From the NCBI GenBank assembly GCA_004335835.1, contig RWJK01000269.1, positions 1 through 64,000 of the forward strand: DNA of 64,000 nt. The letters are read 5' to 3'. This document shows, one piece after another, positions 1 to 9,978 of the stretch (the stretch's first letter is position 1; every line of letters begins with the position of its first letter). The DNA comes from Scenedesmus sp. ARA3. Lineage: Eukaryota > Chlorophyta > Chlorophyceae > Sphaeropleales > Scenedesmaceae. The translations under genes were made by a program, and so were the position numbers. Below the pieces are notes generated by a model. The model had not been told where the DNA came from. It saw nothing but the letters and a program-made list of their open reading frames with translations, and did not search any database.

Positions 1-27
1 GATGCATGCCTGACCTGGGCGACAAGG
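1..27 (+). other. Edge fragment resembling a PLAT exon 3' end
   Basis: The first bases encode the tail DLGDK followed by a good donor (GTAAGG at 28). The same tail DLGDK ends the next exon at 201. The gap to the next usable acceptor (about 47) is too short to be an intron, so this is probably a stray copy of that exon end or belongs to an unseen upstream isoform. It cannot be resolved at the window edge. Confidence 0.35.
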
Positions 28-47
28 TAAGGGATGGTTGGGGCTAG

Positions 48-1183
48 GGCCCTGGGCGGCCTGCTGGGCCAGTCCTGGGCACTGGGAAGCGTGGAGGTCA
101 TGCACATGGCTTCTGGGGCACGCCGGCTGTTTGTGCACAATGGCTGGCTGGATAAGACACAGCCGCGGGTGACGCTGCTGCCGCGTGACTTGGGAGATAA
201 GGTCAGGGTTCGATGTTTTGGTTGGCTTTGTATGTCTCGCTTAGCTGCTTGCGCCACTGATGCATGCCTGGTGCCGCGGCAGCTGCTGTGTTGGGAAACA
301 GGCTGCTGCAGAGCTCGTACAATGGTCACAAGCGCTGTCATGTGCTTACCTGCTGTTGTGCAGGCGTCCATTGACGAGAAGCCCCTGCAATACGAGGTGG
401 TGGTGTACACCAGGTGCGCTGCTTCGCCGACGATGCACTGTGCCTGTGCTGCTAACACATGCCGTTCTTCTGCACATCTGCCAAGCGTCCGGCTTTGAAC
501 GCAGCTGCTGCTGCTGCATTTGCGCAGGAAACGTGTTTGTGTTTGTGCTGTATGTACTGAACCGTCTGCTTGTGGCTGCAGTGATGTGCGTGGTGCTGGC
601 ACTGATGCTGACATCAGCATTGAGCTGCATGGAGAGAAGGTGAGCAAAGGACCTGGTTCACGCTGCAAATGCAACAATACAGCCGCCCCCAGCATCTGTG
701 CTCAGCTGCTGCAGCTGCTGGCAGGGCATCTGCATCAAAAAATATGCCACTGCTTAGTGTAGACATGCTGCATCTGAGCGTACTGCGTAAGCCAAGCAGT
801 ATACAGTGCTGTGACATGTGCCTTTCAACTGCACTCGTAGGGCTCCAGTCCTGCCCTGCGTCTGGAGACCTCCGCCAACAACTTTGAGGTGTGTTTCTAG
901 CATGGCAGCTGCGCAAATCATGTGCTAATGCACGCGACTCCAGCCTGCAAAGACACGCAAATCCCTCTTGCCAATCCTCAGCCCCACACACTTGCAAGCC
1001 AGCACAACACTTTCCTTAGCAGATCCTTTGCTGGAAGAATAGCGTGCATGCATGCTTCGCACATCACCTTGCATTGCTCCTGCTTGACAGACAAAAGCGA
1101 TGCACAGGCTGTTGCTTGCTAATGCTCGTGGCTCCTCTGAGCATGGGAGCATATACGCATGTGCCACCCCTGACTGCCTAACA

Positions 1184-1220
<37 letters not shown>

Positions 1221-2672
1221 TGCAGCGTGGTCAGCGCGACACCTTCTGTGTCGCTGCTGCTGACCTGGGCGCGCTGAGCCATGTGGTGGTGGCCAAGCAG
1301 GGCGGGGGGCTGGCAGGAGACTGGCACCTGCAGATGGTGGAGGTGCTGCACCCAGGTGAGTGGCGGCAGCCCCTACGCCAACCATGCGGTTGATTTACTT
1401 GTGTGGCTCCACGTGCTCTTTGCATGCTTCACCCTTGCAAGAAAGTCATGCGGTCAGCGTTTTGCTGAATGTCGTCAGTGCTCAACATGTAGGTGATGGA
1501 GGTGCTGCACCCAGGTGGGGGCCAGCAGCCGGCGAAGCGCGCTGTACATGCGTTTGAATTGTTCTACAAATGACTATGACATGCCAGCAGTGTTGCTGGA
1601 TGTGCCTGCAACCGCAGGTGCTGTCTCATGTCCGTACACACTGAGGCAGCAAGCTGCACTGCCTGACATTCACCTGTTGCTGCTTGCCGCTTGCTGCTGC
1701 TCAGGTCTGCAGCAGCGCTTCCAGTTCCCCTTCAACGACTGGCTCAAGGGCAGCAGTGTACGCCAAGAGATCAGGGCGGCCGGCGCACCTGGCAGCTGCG
1801 ATGCTGCTGCTGCTGCTGCTGGCCGGGTGAACTTCAGGGTGGCTGTGACGACCTCAGATGTGCGGGGCGCTGGCACTGATGCGAATGTGGCGCTTGTGCT
1901 GTACGGAGAGAAGGGCGACACTGGGGAGAGAAAGCTGGAGAGCTCTGCAAACGACTTTGAGCGTGGCAAGGTGCGTGGGCTGTTGCCATGTGCACAAGTC
2001 TGTGTAAATAAGTATGCTGGCAGGTGATGGAAGAGTTTTGTGCATTCACTTGCACCACTGTGACATGAATCTGCAGATGATGCAGCGACTCTTCTATCAG
2101 CTGCTGGCTGGCTGTACCTTAGGCAAGTGGCGTGGCTGTCACAGCCACAAGATAACAGTCATATTCCGCTGTCACCGTCTCCCATCTGTGCAGACTGACA
2201 CCTTCTTCATCAGTAGCCAAGACATTGGTGCGCCGCACTCCCAGAATGCTGAACATGCATCTTCGCTGCCGCCTTTTGTGCATGTATGCAGACTGATACC
2301 TTCTTCATCAGTAGCCCGGACATTGGCCCCGTGCACTCCCTGCGCATCAGCCACGACAGCAGCGGCCTGGGCCCCGCCTGGCACCTGGCACGCATTGAGG
2401 TCACCAACACCAGCAGTGGGCAGGCGCTGCTGTTCCCTTACAACGGCTGGCTGGATGACAAGCATGGCTGCAGCCAGCTGCTGTGGCCTGACAGGTAGGC
2501 TGCTTGGGCTGATGACGAGCTTTTGTTGGAATTGCTTGCTGCTGTGTGCATGTGCTGGGCATACACCAGCGCAGGAGTCCATGCTAGTGCTAGACTGGCC
2601 GCCTTGCTTCACATGTTCTACTGCAACAAAGCGATTGTGACAGCATGTCTGATTCCGTATGAATGGCTGCGG

Positions 2673-2711
<39 letters not shown>

Positions 2712-5700
2712 AGGGATGGTGATGGGAAGGGTGATGCAGCCACCCACGGCTCAGGCACAGCAGCCAGTCCAGAAGTCGAATACGCAGTCACTGTGTACAC
2801 CAGTGATGTGCGCAACGCAGGCACCAGTGCAAACGTCTTCTGTGAGCTACATGGCTCAAAGGGCACCCTGGGTGCCTGCCGGCTCGAAAACGCATCGGAG
2901 AACTTCAGCAGAGGCCGCAAAGATGTGTTTGCTGTCAGGGGCAGCGACATTGGGGAGCTGCAGCAGCTGCTGCTGTGGCATGATGGCAGCGGTTTATCGC
3001 CTGACTGGCATGTGCAGCAGGTGGAGGTGCAGCATCCGCTGCTGCAGAAGCAGTGGATCCTGCTGTGCGGCAAATGGCTTGGGAAGAGCCAGGCACAACA
3101 AGCAGCAGCAGCAGCAGCGAGCAAGGTTGCTGGCAGTGATGCACCAGAAGCCCAAGCAGCAGCAGCAGCAGCAGCGAAGGCTGTCGGTGTGCCGCAGGGC
3201 TGCCTTGTTATACTGGCGCCTGGTGCCGATGTTGGTGCCGGCAATGCAGCTGGTAGTCAGGGGCCGCGCCTTGTCAGCTATAAGGTGGAGGTGCAGACAT
3301 CTGACATACGCGGCGCCGGCACTGATGCTGGTGAGGGCTGCCGCTGCACTGCCTTACCTGAAACGCAGCTGCCTCGCCTGCTTGAAGCTGCTGGTTGCTA
3401 CTGAAAGGCTGCAGAGGGAGCAGTGCAATGCACACACGCCGTCCTGCACATCGCGTTTTAGGCGTTGGCATAGCGACTTGTACCATGCTTGTAATTGAAG
3501 CCAGCTTGCTGGTAAATGCCACCCAAGCAGCCTTCCACAGCACTGGCTGCACGCGTCTAACCGTTGCCTTTTGTGATCTTTCCCTTGCTGTGCTGCAGAC
3601 GTGCTGCTGACCATATTTGGCAGCGCGGGTGACAGCGGCCCGCAGAAGCTGTTCACCTCTGCCAACGACTTTGAGCGAGGTGAGGCTTGCTTGTGTAACA
3701 GCTTGCGCTAGTGACGACAGCTCCAGACACAGCGCAGTGTGCACTCTGGACCCATCAGCATCCTGCTCTGCTATGCCATGTGCTGTGAGCACTCTTTCAA
3801 CGACTGCCACGTATCAGTGCATTACACAGCCATCCAACGCTGCATATTTTACACAACTGTGCACTATGCTTCGATCACGCTGCGTGGCTGCAGGGAAGCT
3901 GGACACCTTCTTTGTGCAGGCGCCTGACGTTGGCAGCATCAGCAGCATCCAGCTGCAGTGCCAGGGAGGGGGCCTGACAGCAGCCTGGCACCTGGGCAGC
4001 GTAACAGTAACAAACAGTGCCAGTGGCCAGGTGGCAAAGTTTGAGCACAATGAGTGGTTTGACAAGAGCAAGGGCTGGGCCAAGGTGCGTGCGTGATGTG
4101 ACGGCTTGTTTATCGTGTGCGGCTTCTGCACATAAATATGAATATTGCTTAGAGCAACAAACACCTTGAGTTAGACTGCTGAAGCAGCAAGCCACGGCAA
4201 TGTGTTGGCTTGTCAGCATGTGTTTGGTAGCAGCTGTATGACCTGCCATGCTGCCGCCTCAATGCTGTGCTCAATGCAACAAACAACATGCGCAGGTGCT
4301 GCAGCTCCAGCCCCAGGAGGCAGCAGCAGTGCCGGCTCCTGCAAGCGCTGACAAAGCAGCCAATGGCAGCAGCAGCAGCAGTGCCGCAGCCAGCCAGCCA
4401 CCTGAAGCCCCGCAGCTGGTGGAGTATGTGGTGGCAGTGACCACTGGCACTGCGCTGGGCGCAGGCACTGACGGTGACGTGTTCCTGGCCCTGAGCGGGG
4501 AGCGCGGCACATTGGGGGAGCGGCAGCTGACCAGCAGCAGCACACACATGAACAAATTTGAAAGAGGTGAGCAGCCGTGGAGTTTGTGTATGCTTCGAGT
4601 GGTGAATCGCACAGCATAACATCAGGCTGAGGGTATGTGCAGACGTAGTTCTGCTGCTCCTGCTCTACGTGCACCACAGCCGCGATGAATGTTGCGGCAG
4701 CGCAGCCTGCGCAAGTCAGAATAGATCTACCGCTGGCATGTACAGTGTCGACAGGTGCACGCATCACACACAATTGCGAAGCGCACTGCATCCTGACAAG
4801 GTATGCATCCTCTCTGCTCCTGCAGGCAACACAGATGAGTTCCGATTCCAGGTGGGGCAGGGCAGGACAACATTGCAAAGCGCTTTCCTGCAGTGCACAC
4901 CTGTTCTCACCTCATCTGTCAGCAGCATGGATGTTTTACCCAGCACCTCCAGTGCTGCGCATACCCATGATTAAGCAACTACTTATCAACCTGGAACATG
5001 CTTTTTTTACAGATGATACTGCTGTGCACTATGCAGGGTGCTGACGTGGGCGCTCTACAGTCGGCCACTGTGCGGCTTGTGGAGCGCGGCGTGGGTGCCG
5101 CCTGGCAGCTGGCGCGCATAGAGGTGACCCGCCCCGACAACGGCAGCAGCGCGCTCTTCCTGCACAACGGCTGGCTGGCGCAGACCAAAGACAACCGGGA
5201 TGGGCAGGTCACGCTGCGCGCGCAGCAGCAGCCAAGGCAGGAACAGCAGCAGCAGCAGCAGCAGCCAGCAGCACAAGAGGAAGATGCTAGCAAGGATCTG
5301 CAATCCACACCGGTTGCTAAACCTGCGCAAGCAATGCAAGACGACAAGCAGATGCAGCGGGAACAGGTGCCTGCTATGGCACAGCAGCAGCAACATCAGT
5401 TGGCGCCTCCACCCTCTGTGCAGCAGCAGCAGCAGCAGCAGGGACCAAAGCTGCAGCCGCAGCTGGTGGAGTATGTGGTGGCAGTGACCACAGGCACTGC
5501 GCTGGGCGCAGGCACTGACGGCGACGTGTTCCTGGCCTTGACTGGGGAGCGCGGCACGGTAGCAGAGCGGCAGCTGATAGGCAGCAGCACACATGCCAAC
5601 ATGTTTGAGCGAGGTGAGCACGTCTATAGTGGGAGGAGATGCATACTATGGTAGCAGGTGCATGTGTGAGCAGTCAGATGGCAGCGGTTACGGCCGTGAG

Positions 5701-6508
5701 TGACAGTGGCAGCGCCAGTGAAACTGCTGATGTGCAGAGCCCACATCACCCTAGCTGGCTGTGCCTCAGTGCTGTAGATAGATAGACATGACACAGGCTA
5801 TGACTTGTGCTGCAACTTGCCTGGACTTTGCTACCAGGTTTGTTGCAGCAGCATGCTAATGAAGCTGCTGCCATGTGTTGCGCATCTCTGCTCTTGCAGG
5901 CAACACAGACCAGTTCCGCTTCATGGTAAGCAGGACCCAGCCGCCAGGAACTACGTTACGATACGTTATGTTGCATACCTGACCAACCTGATGTGCGGGT
6001 GTTGTTTTGAGTCGTTTAGTGAGCAGTGCTAAAGCCAGCGGCTGTGCTCCTGTTGTCAGTCACATGCTGATGTGGGTGACTGGCAGAGTATGCTCTGTGG
6101 TTACTGCGTCCTGCCTGCTGCACATTGCTGTGCATGACATGGCAGATTGTTCAGGCTATCTGCGGTGGCCTTCATTGTTTCGACAACACTGTTTAATCCT
6201 GCTATGCGTTCTGCCTTTCTGGCCCTCTCACGACCGTCCCTTGCTGTGCAGGGTGCTGACGTGGGTGCGCTGCAGTCTGCCACTGTGCGGCTTGTTGAGC
6301 GCGGCCAGGGTGCCTCCTGGCAGCTGGCACGCATACAAGTGACCCGCCCCGACAACGGCAGCAGCACGCTGTTCCTGCACGACGGCTGGCTGGCGCAGAC
6401 CAAGGACAACCCGGCGGGACAGGTCACCCTAAAAGTGCAGCAGCAGCCAGGGCAGCACCAGCCACAAAAGCAGCCTGCAGAGCCTATGCAACCACAACGC
6501 GTGCAGTC

Positions 6509-6558
<50 letters not shown>

Positions 6559-6782
6559 TCATGGCACCTCTGCCTCAGCAGCAGTCCCGGCCTGCCGCTG
6601 CCGCCCCCGAACCAAGCTGCGCATGGCAGCGCTGCAGCAGGCCCCACCCTGATGACCCTGCCTATGAGGTGGTCTTCTACCACAACAGCAGCACAGGTGT
6701 CAGCCAGTATGAGGCCCCGGCAGAGTACCTGGAATGGCAGGTGACACACCAAGCGTGGCAGCAGCAACAGCAGAAGACATAG
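48..6782 (+). CDS. Multi-PLAT (LH2) domain protein with C-terminal WW-like segment, 5' truncated
   Basis: At least 14 further exons follow the edge exon (48-201): 364-413, 582-639, 841-888, 1226-1355, 1705-1970, 2292-2494, 2714-3330, 3599-3679, 3894-4084, 4296-4566, 4826-4851, 5037-5613, 5900-5925, 6252-6782 (stop TAG). All junctions keep codon phase. The product has six PLAT/LH2 beta-sandwich modules plus the end of another, each recognisable by a strand like VxTSDVRGAGTDA, then FERG..DTF, then WHL..VEV and NGWLxxxK. This resembles LOXHD1-type multi-PLAT proteins, in which PLAT domains bind lipids or membrane proteins. The last two modules are nearly identical (both contain TTGTALGAGTDGDV), so that duplication is recent. 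Poly-Gln linkers follow. A WW-like segment near the end has W, then FYHN, then SQYEAP, with Tyr where the second Trp is usual. I see no catalytic domain and no signal peptide, because the N-terminus is outside the window. Function beyond lipid or protein binding is unknown. Confidence 0.82.
1184..1219 (+). repeat. (CTG)n tract at intron 3' end
   Basis: About twelve CTG units end seven bases before the exon that starts at 1226. In the sense direction of the PLAT gene the tract occupies the place of the polypyrimidine tract. Confidence 0.9.
1495..1519 (+). repeat. Intronic copy of the PLAT exon end at 1355
   Basis: The block GATGGAGGTGCTGCACCCAG plus a GTGGG donor repeats the last bases of the exon ending at 1355 together with its donor, about 160 bp downstream inside the following intron. 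It has no matching acceptor, so I treat it as a splice-site-bearing duplicate. Confidence 0.7.
2191..2240 (+). repeat. Intronic copy of the PLAT exon start at 2292
   Basis: This is an acceptor CAG followed by about 45 bases nearly identical to the first bases of the exon at 2292 (both encode TDTFFISS), placed 98 bp upstream. The copy then diverges and does not encode the rest of the domain. Confidence 0.8.
2672..2713 (+). repeat. (CTG)n tract forming an intron 3' end
   Basis: About thirteen CTG units run straight into the acceptor CAG at 2711-2713 of the exon that begins at 2714. Confidence 0.9.
6510..6557 (+). repeat. (CAG)n tract encoding polyglutamine
   Basis: About sixteen CAG codons in frame near the C-terminus of the PLAT protein. 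Shorter Gln tracts are at 5245-5264 and 5419-5441. Confidence 0.9.
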
Positions 6783-7158
6783 CAGCAGCAGCTACACTGT
6801 TGACAGTTTGTAGTCAATTATTGAGTCTATGTTTACAGTGAAGATCGGCGTTGTGCTTGGTGCCACAACCTGTTAGTGCTGCCGTCCAAGTTGCTGCACC
6901 TGTTGCTTTGAATGGCTGGGGTTCACAGCAGCGCTTGTAAACTTTCACACCCTTGCTTGGGACTCCATTTCATTCACCGTGGGAACAGGGCTTATTTGGT
7001 TGGAGGAACGATTGAGAGTTTGTGCCATCGACCGTGCTACATACAAGCGGTGGTTCCGACAGCTGTTGCTTTCGCCCGACACACTTTTCCTGAGGAACAC
7101 CCTGCAAAGGCCTCGTTTGTTTCTAGTCGTTCGATCGTATTTCAACATTGTTTCAGTG
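6783..7158. other. Intergenic, PLAT gene to PhyH gene
   Basis: 376 bp between two genes on the same strand. It must hold the 3' UTR of the PLAT gene and the promoter and 5' UTR of the dioxygenase. I see no clear TATA box, repeat or RNA gene. Confidence 0.5.
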
Positions 7159-8431
7159 ATGGCAGGACCTGTCACTGCTCACAAGCCTGCAGCAGCAGCA
7201 GCAGCCACAGCAGCAGCAGCAGCAGCACCAGCAAGGCCTCCCAGAACCAGAGAGCAGCACCGGCACAAAACAGACCAGAGCGTAGAGAAGCAATGGCAAC
7301 GCTTGCCGGACCGTAGCCTGCTGCAGTTTGAGCGCAAGGGCTGGGTGCTGACCCAAGGCTTGCTGCCACAGCAGCAGCTGCAGCAAGTGAAGGGCTGCAT
7401 AGAGCAGGTGGTGCAGCAGCGCAAGCTGGAGGCTTTGAGGCACAGGTGAGAGGTGTAAGATTTCAATGATGTAAACGAAATGAAACTTGAGCAATCGTCA
7501 ACAGTCCACATACTATCAGAGCTCTCTTGGCAGTGACCTGTGCTGCACCTGCAGCGCGCATGTACGAGCTGTGCGACCAAGCCCAGCAGCGCACCCACAG
7601 GTGCGCAGAACGTTGTTGTACAGCCCGCGCAATAGGATGTTTCAGTTGTGGTGCCTTGTTTGTGTTGGCTTGAGGTGTTGTGTAAGGTGAAATGTCATTT
7701 GCTATTGTGGGTTGACTGCAGTGGCCTGTGCTGCACCATCAGCACATGCTGGCTCTGCGTCATGCCAAGCAGCGCACCGGCAGGTGCGCAGAACGTTGTC
7801 GTACGGCCCGCGCAATAGGATGTTTCAGTTGTGGTGCCTTGTTTGTGTTGCCTTGAGGTGATGTGTAAGGTGAAAATGTCATTTGCTATTGTGGGTTGAC
7901 TGCAGTGGCCTGTGCTGCACCATCAGCACATGCTGGCTGTGCGGCCATGCCAAGCAGCGCACCGGCAGGTGTGCAGAACGTTGTCGTACGGCCTGTGTGT
8001 TTGAATATAATGTTCTCTGCTATTTTATGTCATTGCTGCAGGGTGCGTGTGCTCTGCCCTGACTGCCAAGACCAGCTGGGTAGCATCCGCAGCGAAGCAC
8101 AGGCGCTGGCGCTCATTCAGCAGCACGGCAGCAGCGAGCTGGGCTTCCTGCAGTTTTTCAACCTGCACCGCAGCAAAGGCCTCATAGCAGAGCTCGTACG
8201 CAGCAAGCAGCTGGCGGCGACTGCCGCGCAGCTCCTAGCGGCAAAGAAGCTGCGGCTGTATCAGGTGTGTGGCCTGCTGATGCGGCAGCTACGCGCAGCA
8301 GGTGCAGCTGCTCAGGGCACACTGCTGCAGCCCTGTTGTCTGCTGACACCCCAAGTCAAGCAGATGCCAATGCAGCGTGCCGTGCTTGAGTGACGTCAGA
8401 CAGCCGCATACTAAGGCTAAGGCTGTCCATG

Positions 8432-8464
<33 letters not shown>

Positions 8465-9243
8465 AGGACTGCGTGTTCCTCAAGGAGCCCGGCTATGCTG
8501 AGACCAACTGGCACAGCGACCTGCGCATGGCCCCCCTGGACGCCAACGACTTTGTGACAGCCTGGATCCCCCTGAGGCCTGTTGGGGGTGCAGAGGGCGA
8601 CAGTGGGCTGCTGTTTGCGGAGGGCTCCCACAGGGACTTTGCGCTGCCTTTTTGGCACGACCTGAAGGGACGGGACCTTGGGGACAGGAGATACCCGCTG
8701 CAGGACGCAGGTGTGCAGGGCGCGTGCAGAAAGGATCCTTTCCGGATACCGTGGTTTAGAATAGCAGGAGTGGTGTTGCTATCGCTCGATTGCTGCAAAA
8801 TGCAGGTGGGCAGTGCTTAAAAGCCGCATGCCGCAGCATAAGGTTTGTTGCAGTCTTGCGTACCCCTTCGTGTCTGGTGTTCGTCGGCAAGCATCATTGG
8901 GCTGCCATGTTTTCACTGTGCAGTTCAGCTGACACCTTTGCTTTTGCGGCTGCTGTGCACCACCAAATGCCTCGCAGGCCCCATGCAGGTGGGTGACGTA
9001 AGCTGGCATCATGGCTGGACGCTGCACTGCGCACCACCCCAGCCGCCAGACACGCCGCAGCGGCTGGCGCTGGCCGTCAGCTACTTTGCGGATGGCGCGC
9101 GGCTGCTGGCCCGCAAGCGGGACAAGAGTGTGCACCGCCACATGCTGCATGACGAGGACGCTGAGAGCTACGGTGGCTGGCTGGCGGGGATGAAGGATGG
9201 AGCGGTGGCGCGGCACGAGCAGCTGCCACTGGTGTACCCATAA
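7159..9243 (+). CDS. Phytanoyl-CoA dioxygenase (PhyH) family protein
   Basis: Four exons, 7159-7445, 8042-8264, 8467-8710 and 8978-9243, join in phase to give 339 residues. The family is Fe(II)/2-oxoglutarate-dependent oxygenases. The iron ligands are visible: His186 and Asp188 in NWHSD, and a distal His in GWTLH followed by the Arg-containing TPQRLALAVSYF segment that would bind 2-oxoglutarate. The N-terminus is Ala-rich, with no convincing targeting signal. ATG 7159 is the first Met of the open frame leading into the LLQFERKGWVL block. The substrate cannot be told from sequence: this branch includes many small-molecule hydroxylases besides phytanoyl-CoA hydroxylase. The first intron is unusual, with three copies of an exon-like unit (see separate entry), which could add a cassette exon to some transcripts. 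Confidence 0.8.
7536..7990 (+). repeat. Three tandem exon-like units in PhyH intron 1
   Basis: A unit of about 184 bp is repeated, with equivalent donor-like ends at 7601, 7784 and 7969. Each unit has an AG acceptor-like site, about 48 bases of open sequence ending CAGCGCACC..CAG, then a GTGCGCAG or GTGTGCAG donor-like site. The first unit is the most diverged. Direct joining of 7445 to 8042 already keeps phase, so the units are not needed for the main product. Confidence 0.8.
8433..8464 (+). repeat. (CTG)n tract at intron 3' end
   Basis: About eleven CTG units immediately precede the acceptor CTAG of the PhyH exon that starts at 8467. Confidence 0.9.
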
Positions 9244-9978
9244 TGGGCGGTTTGGGAGGACAGCGCAGTTTAACGTCGTTGTACGAGCTGAGCTGCAGGC
9301 AGTTTCCTGCTTCGTCATAAACCTGTTGTGCGGCTGCGCTGCTGCACATTGATTTAACGTGCCAGAAACAGTGTTTCTCAGTGTACCCGGTCTTGTCGCA
9401 GTGAAAGCTTGGGCATAGCGCAGCCAAGGTTGCGCAGAGGCCAATGCAACGCTGCCGCTTCCATGTCAACTTGGAAATTGTTGAACATTTTGGCTGTGAA
9501 CAAAAGTTATATCCCGCTACATGGTACGCCTGCTTTCCTTGCCAGCCACTGTCACAGAAGTCTGTAGCCTATCTGCTGGAGTGTTCCTGTGAAACCTCTA
9601 CTGCTTGAAGCATGGTTCGTCAAAACCTCCCGAATACCCCGATTGTGCTCATCGATGCAACGGCCTTGTTACACGCGTACTGTATGAGCTTACAGCCATC
9701 AGGTGTCATCTGGTCAAAGCACCGCTGACAGCAAGAGCATTGGGCAACCATCATGCACATAGGTAACCCTGGCGCAGAGCAGCACGCGCGCCCATGCCCG
9801 CAGTACAACTCCAGTGCGGAACCGTTCTGTACTGAACACAAAAACAAAAAGACATATGCCACAGATGTACACAGACACGTCTCTACACAGCACAACTCTG
9901 CAAAGCCTCATCCTGTCATAACGATTTGCACTGCCCTCCCTCATCAACAGCAGCCGGGTCCACCATCGCATGTACAGC
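9244..9978. other. Intergenic between convergent PhyH and CDH-like genes
   Basis: 735 bp of 3' flanking sequence for two converging genes. There are no ORFs I would support and no recognisable RNA gene or mobile element. Confidence 0.5.

Noticed and set aside
7184..7232. CAG/GCA-rich stretch as a CRISPR-like or regulatory repeat
   Set aside because: It is in-frame Ala-rich coding sequence at the start of the PhyH protein.
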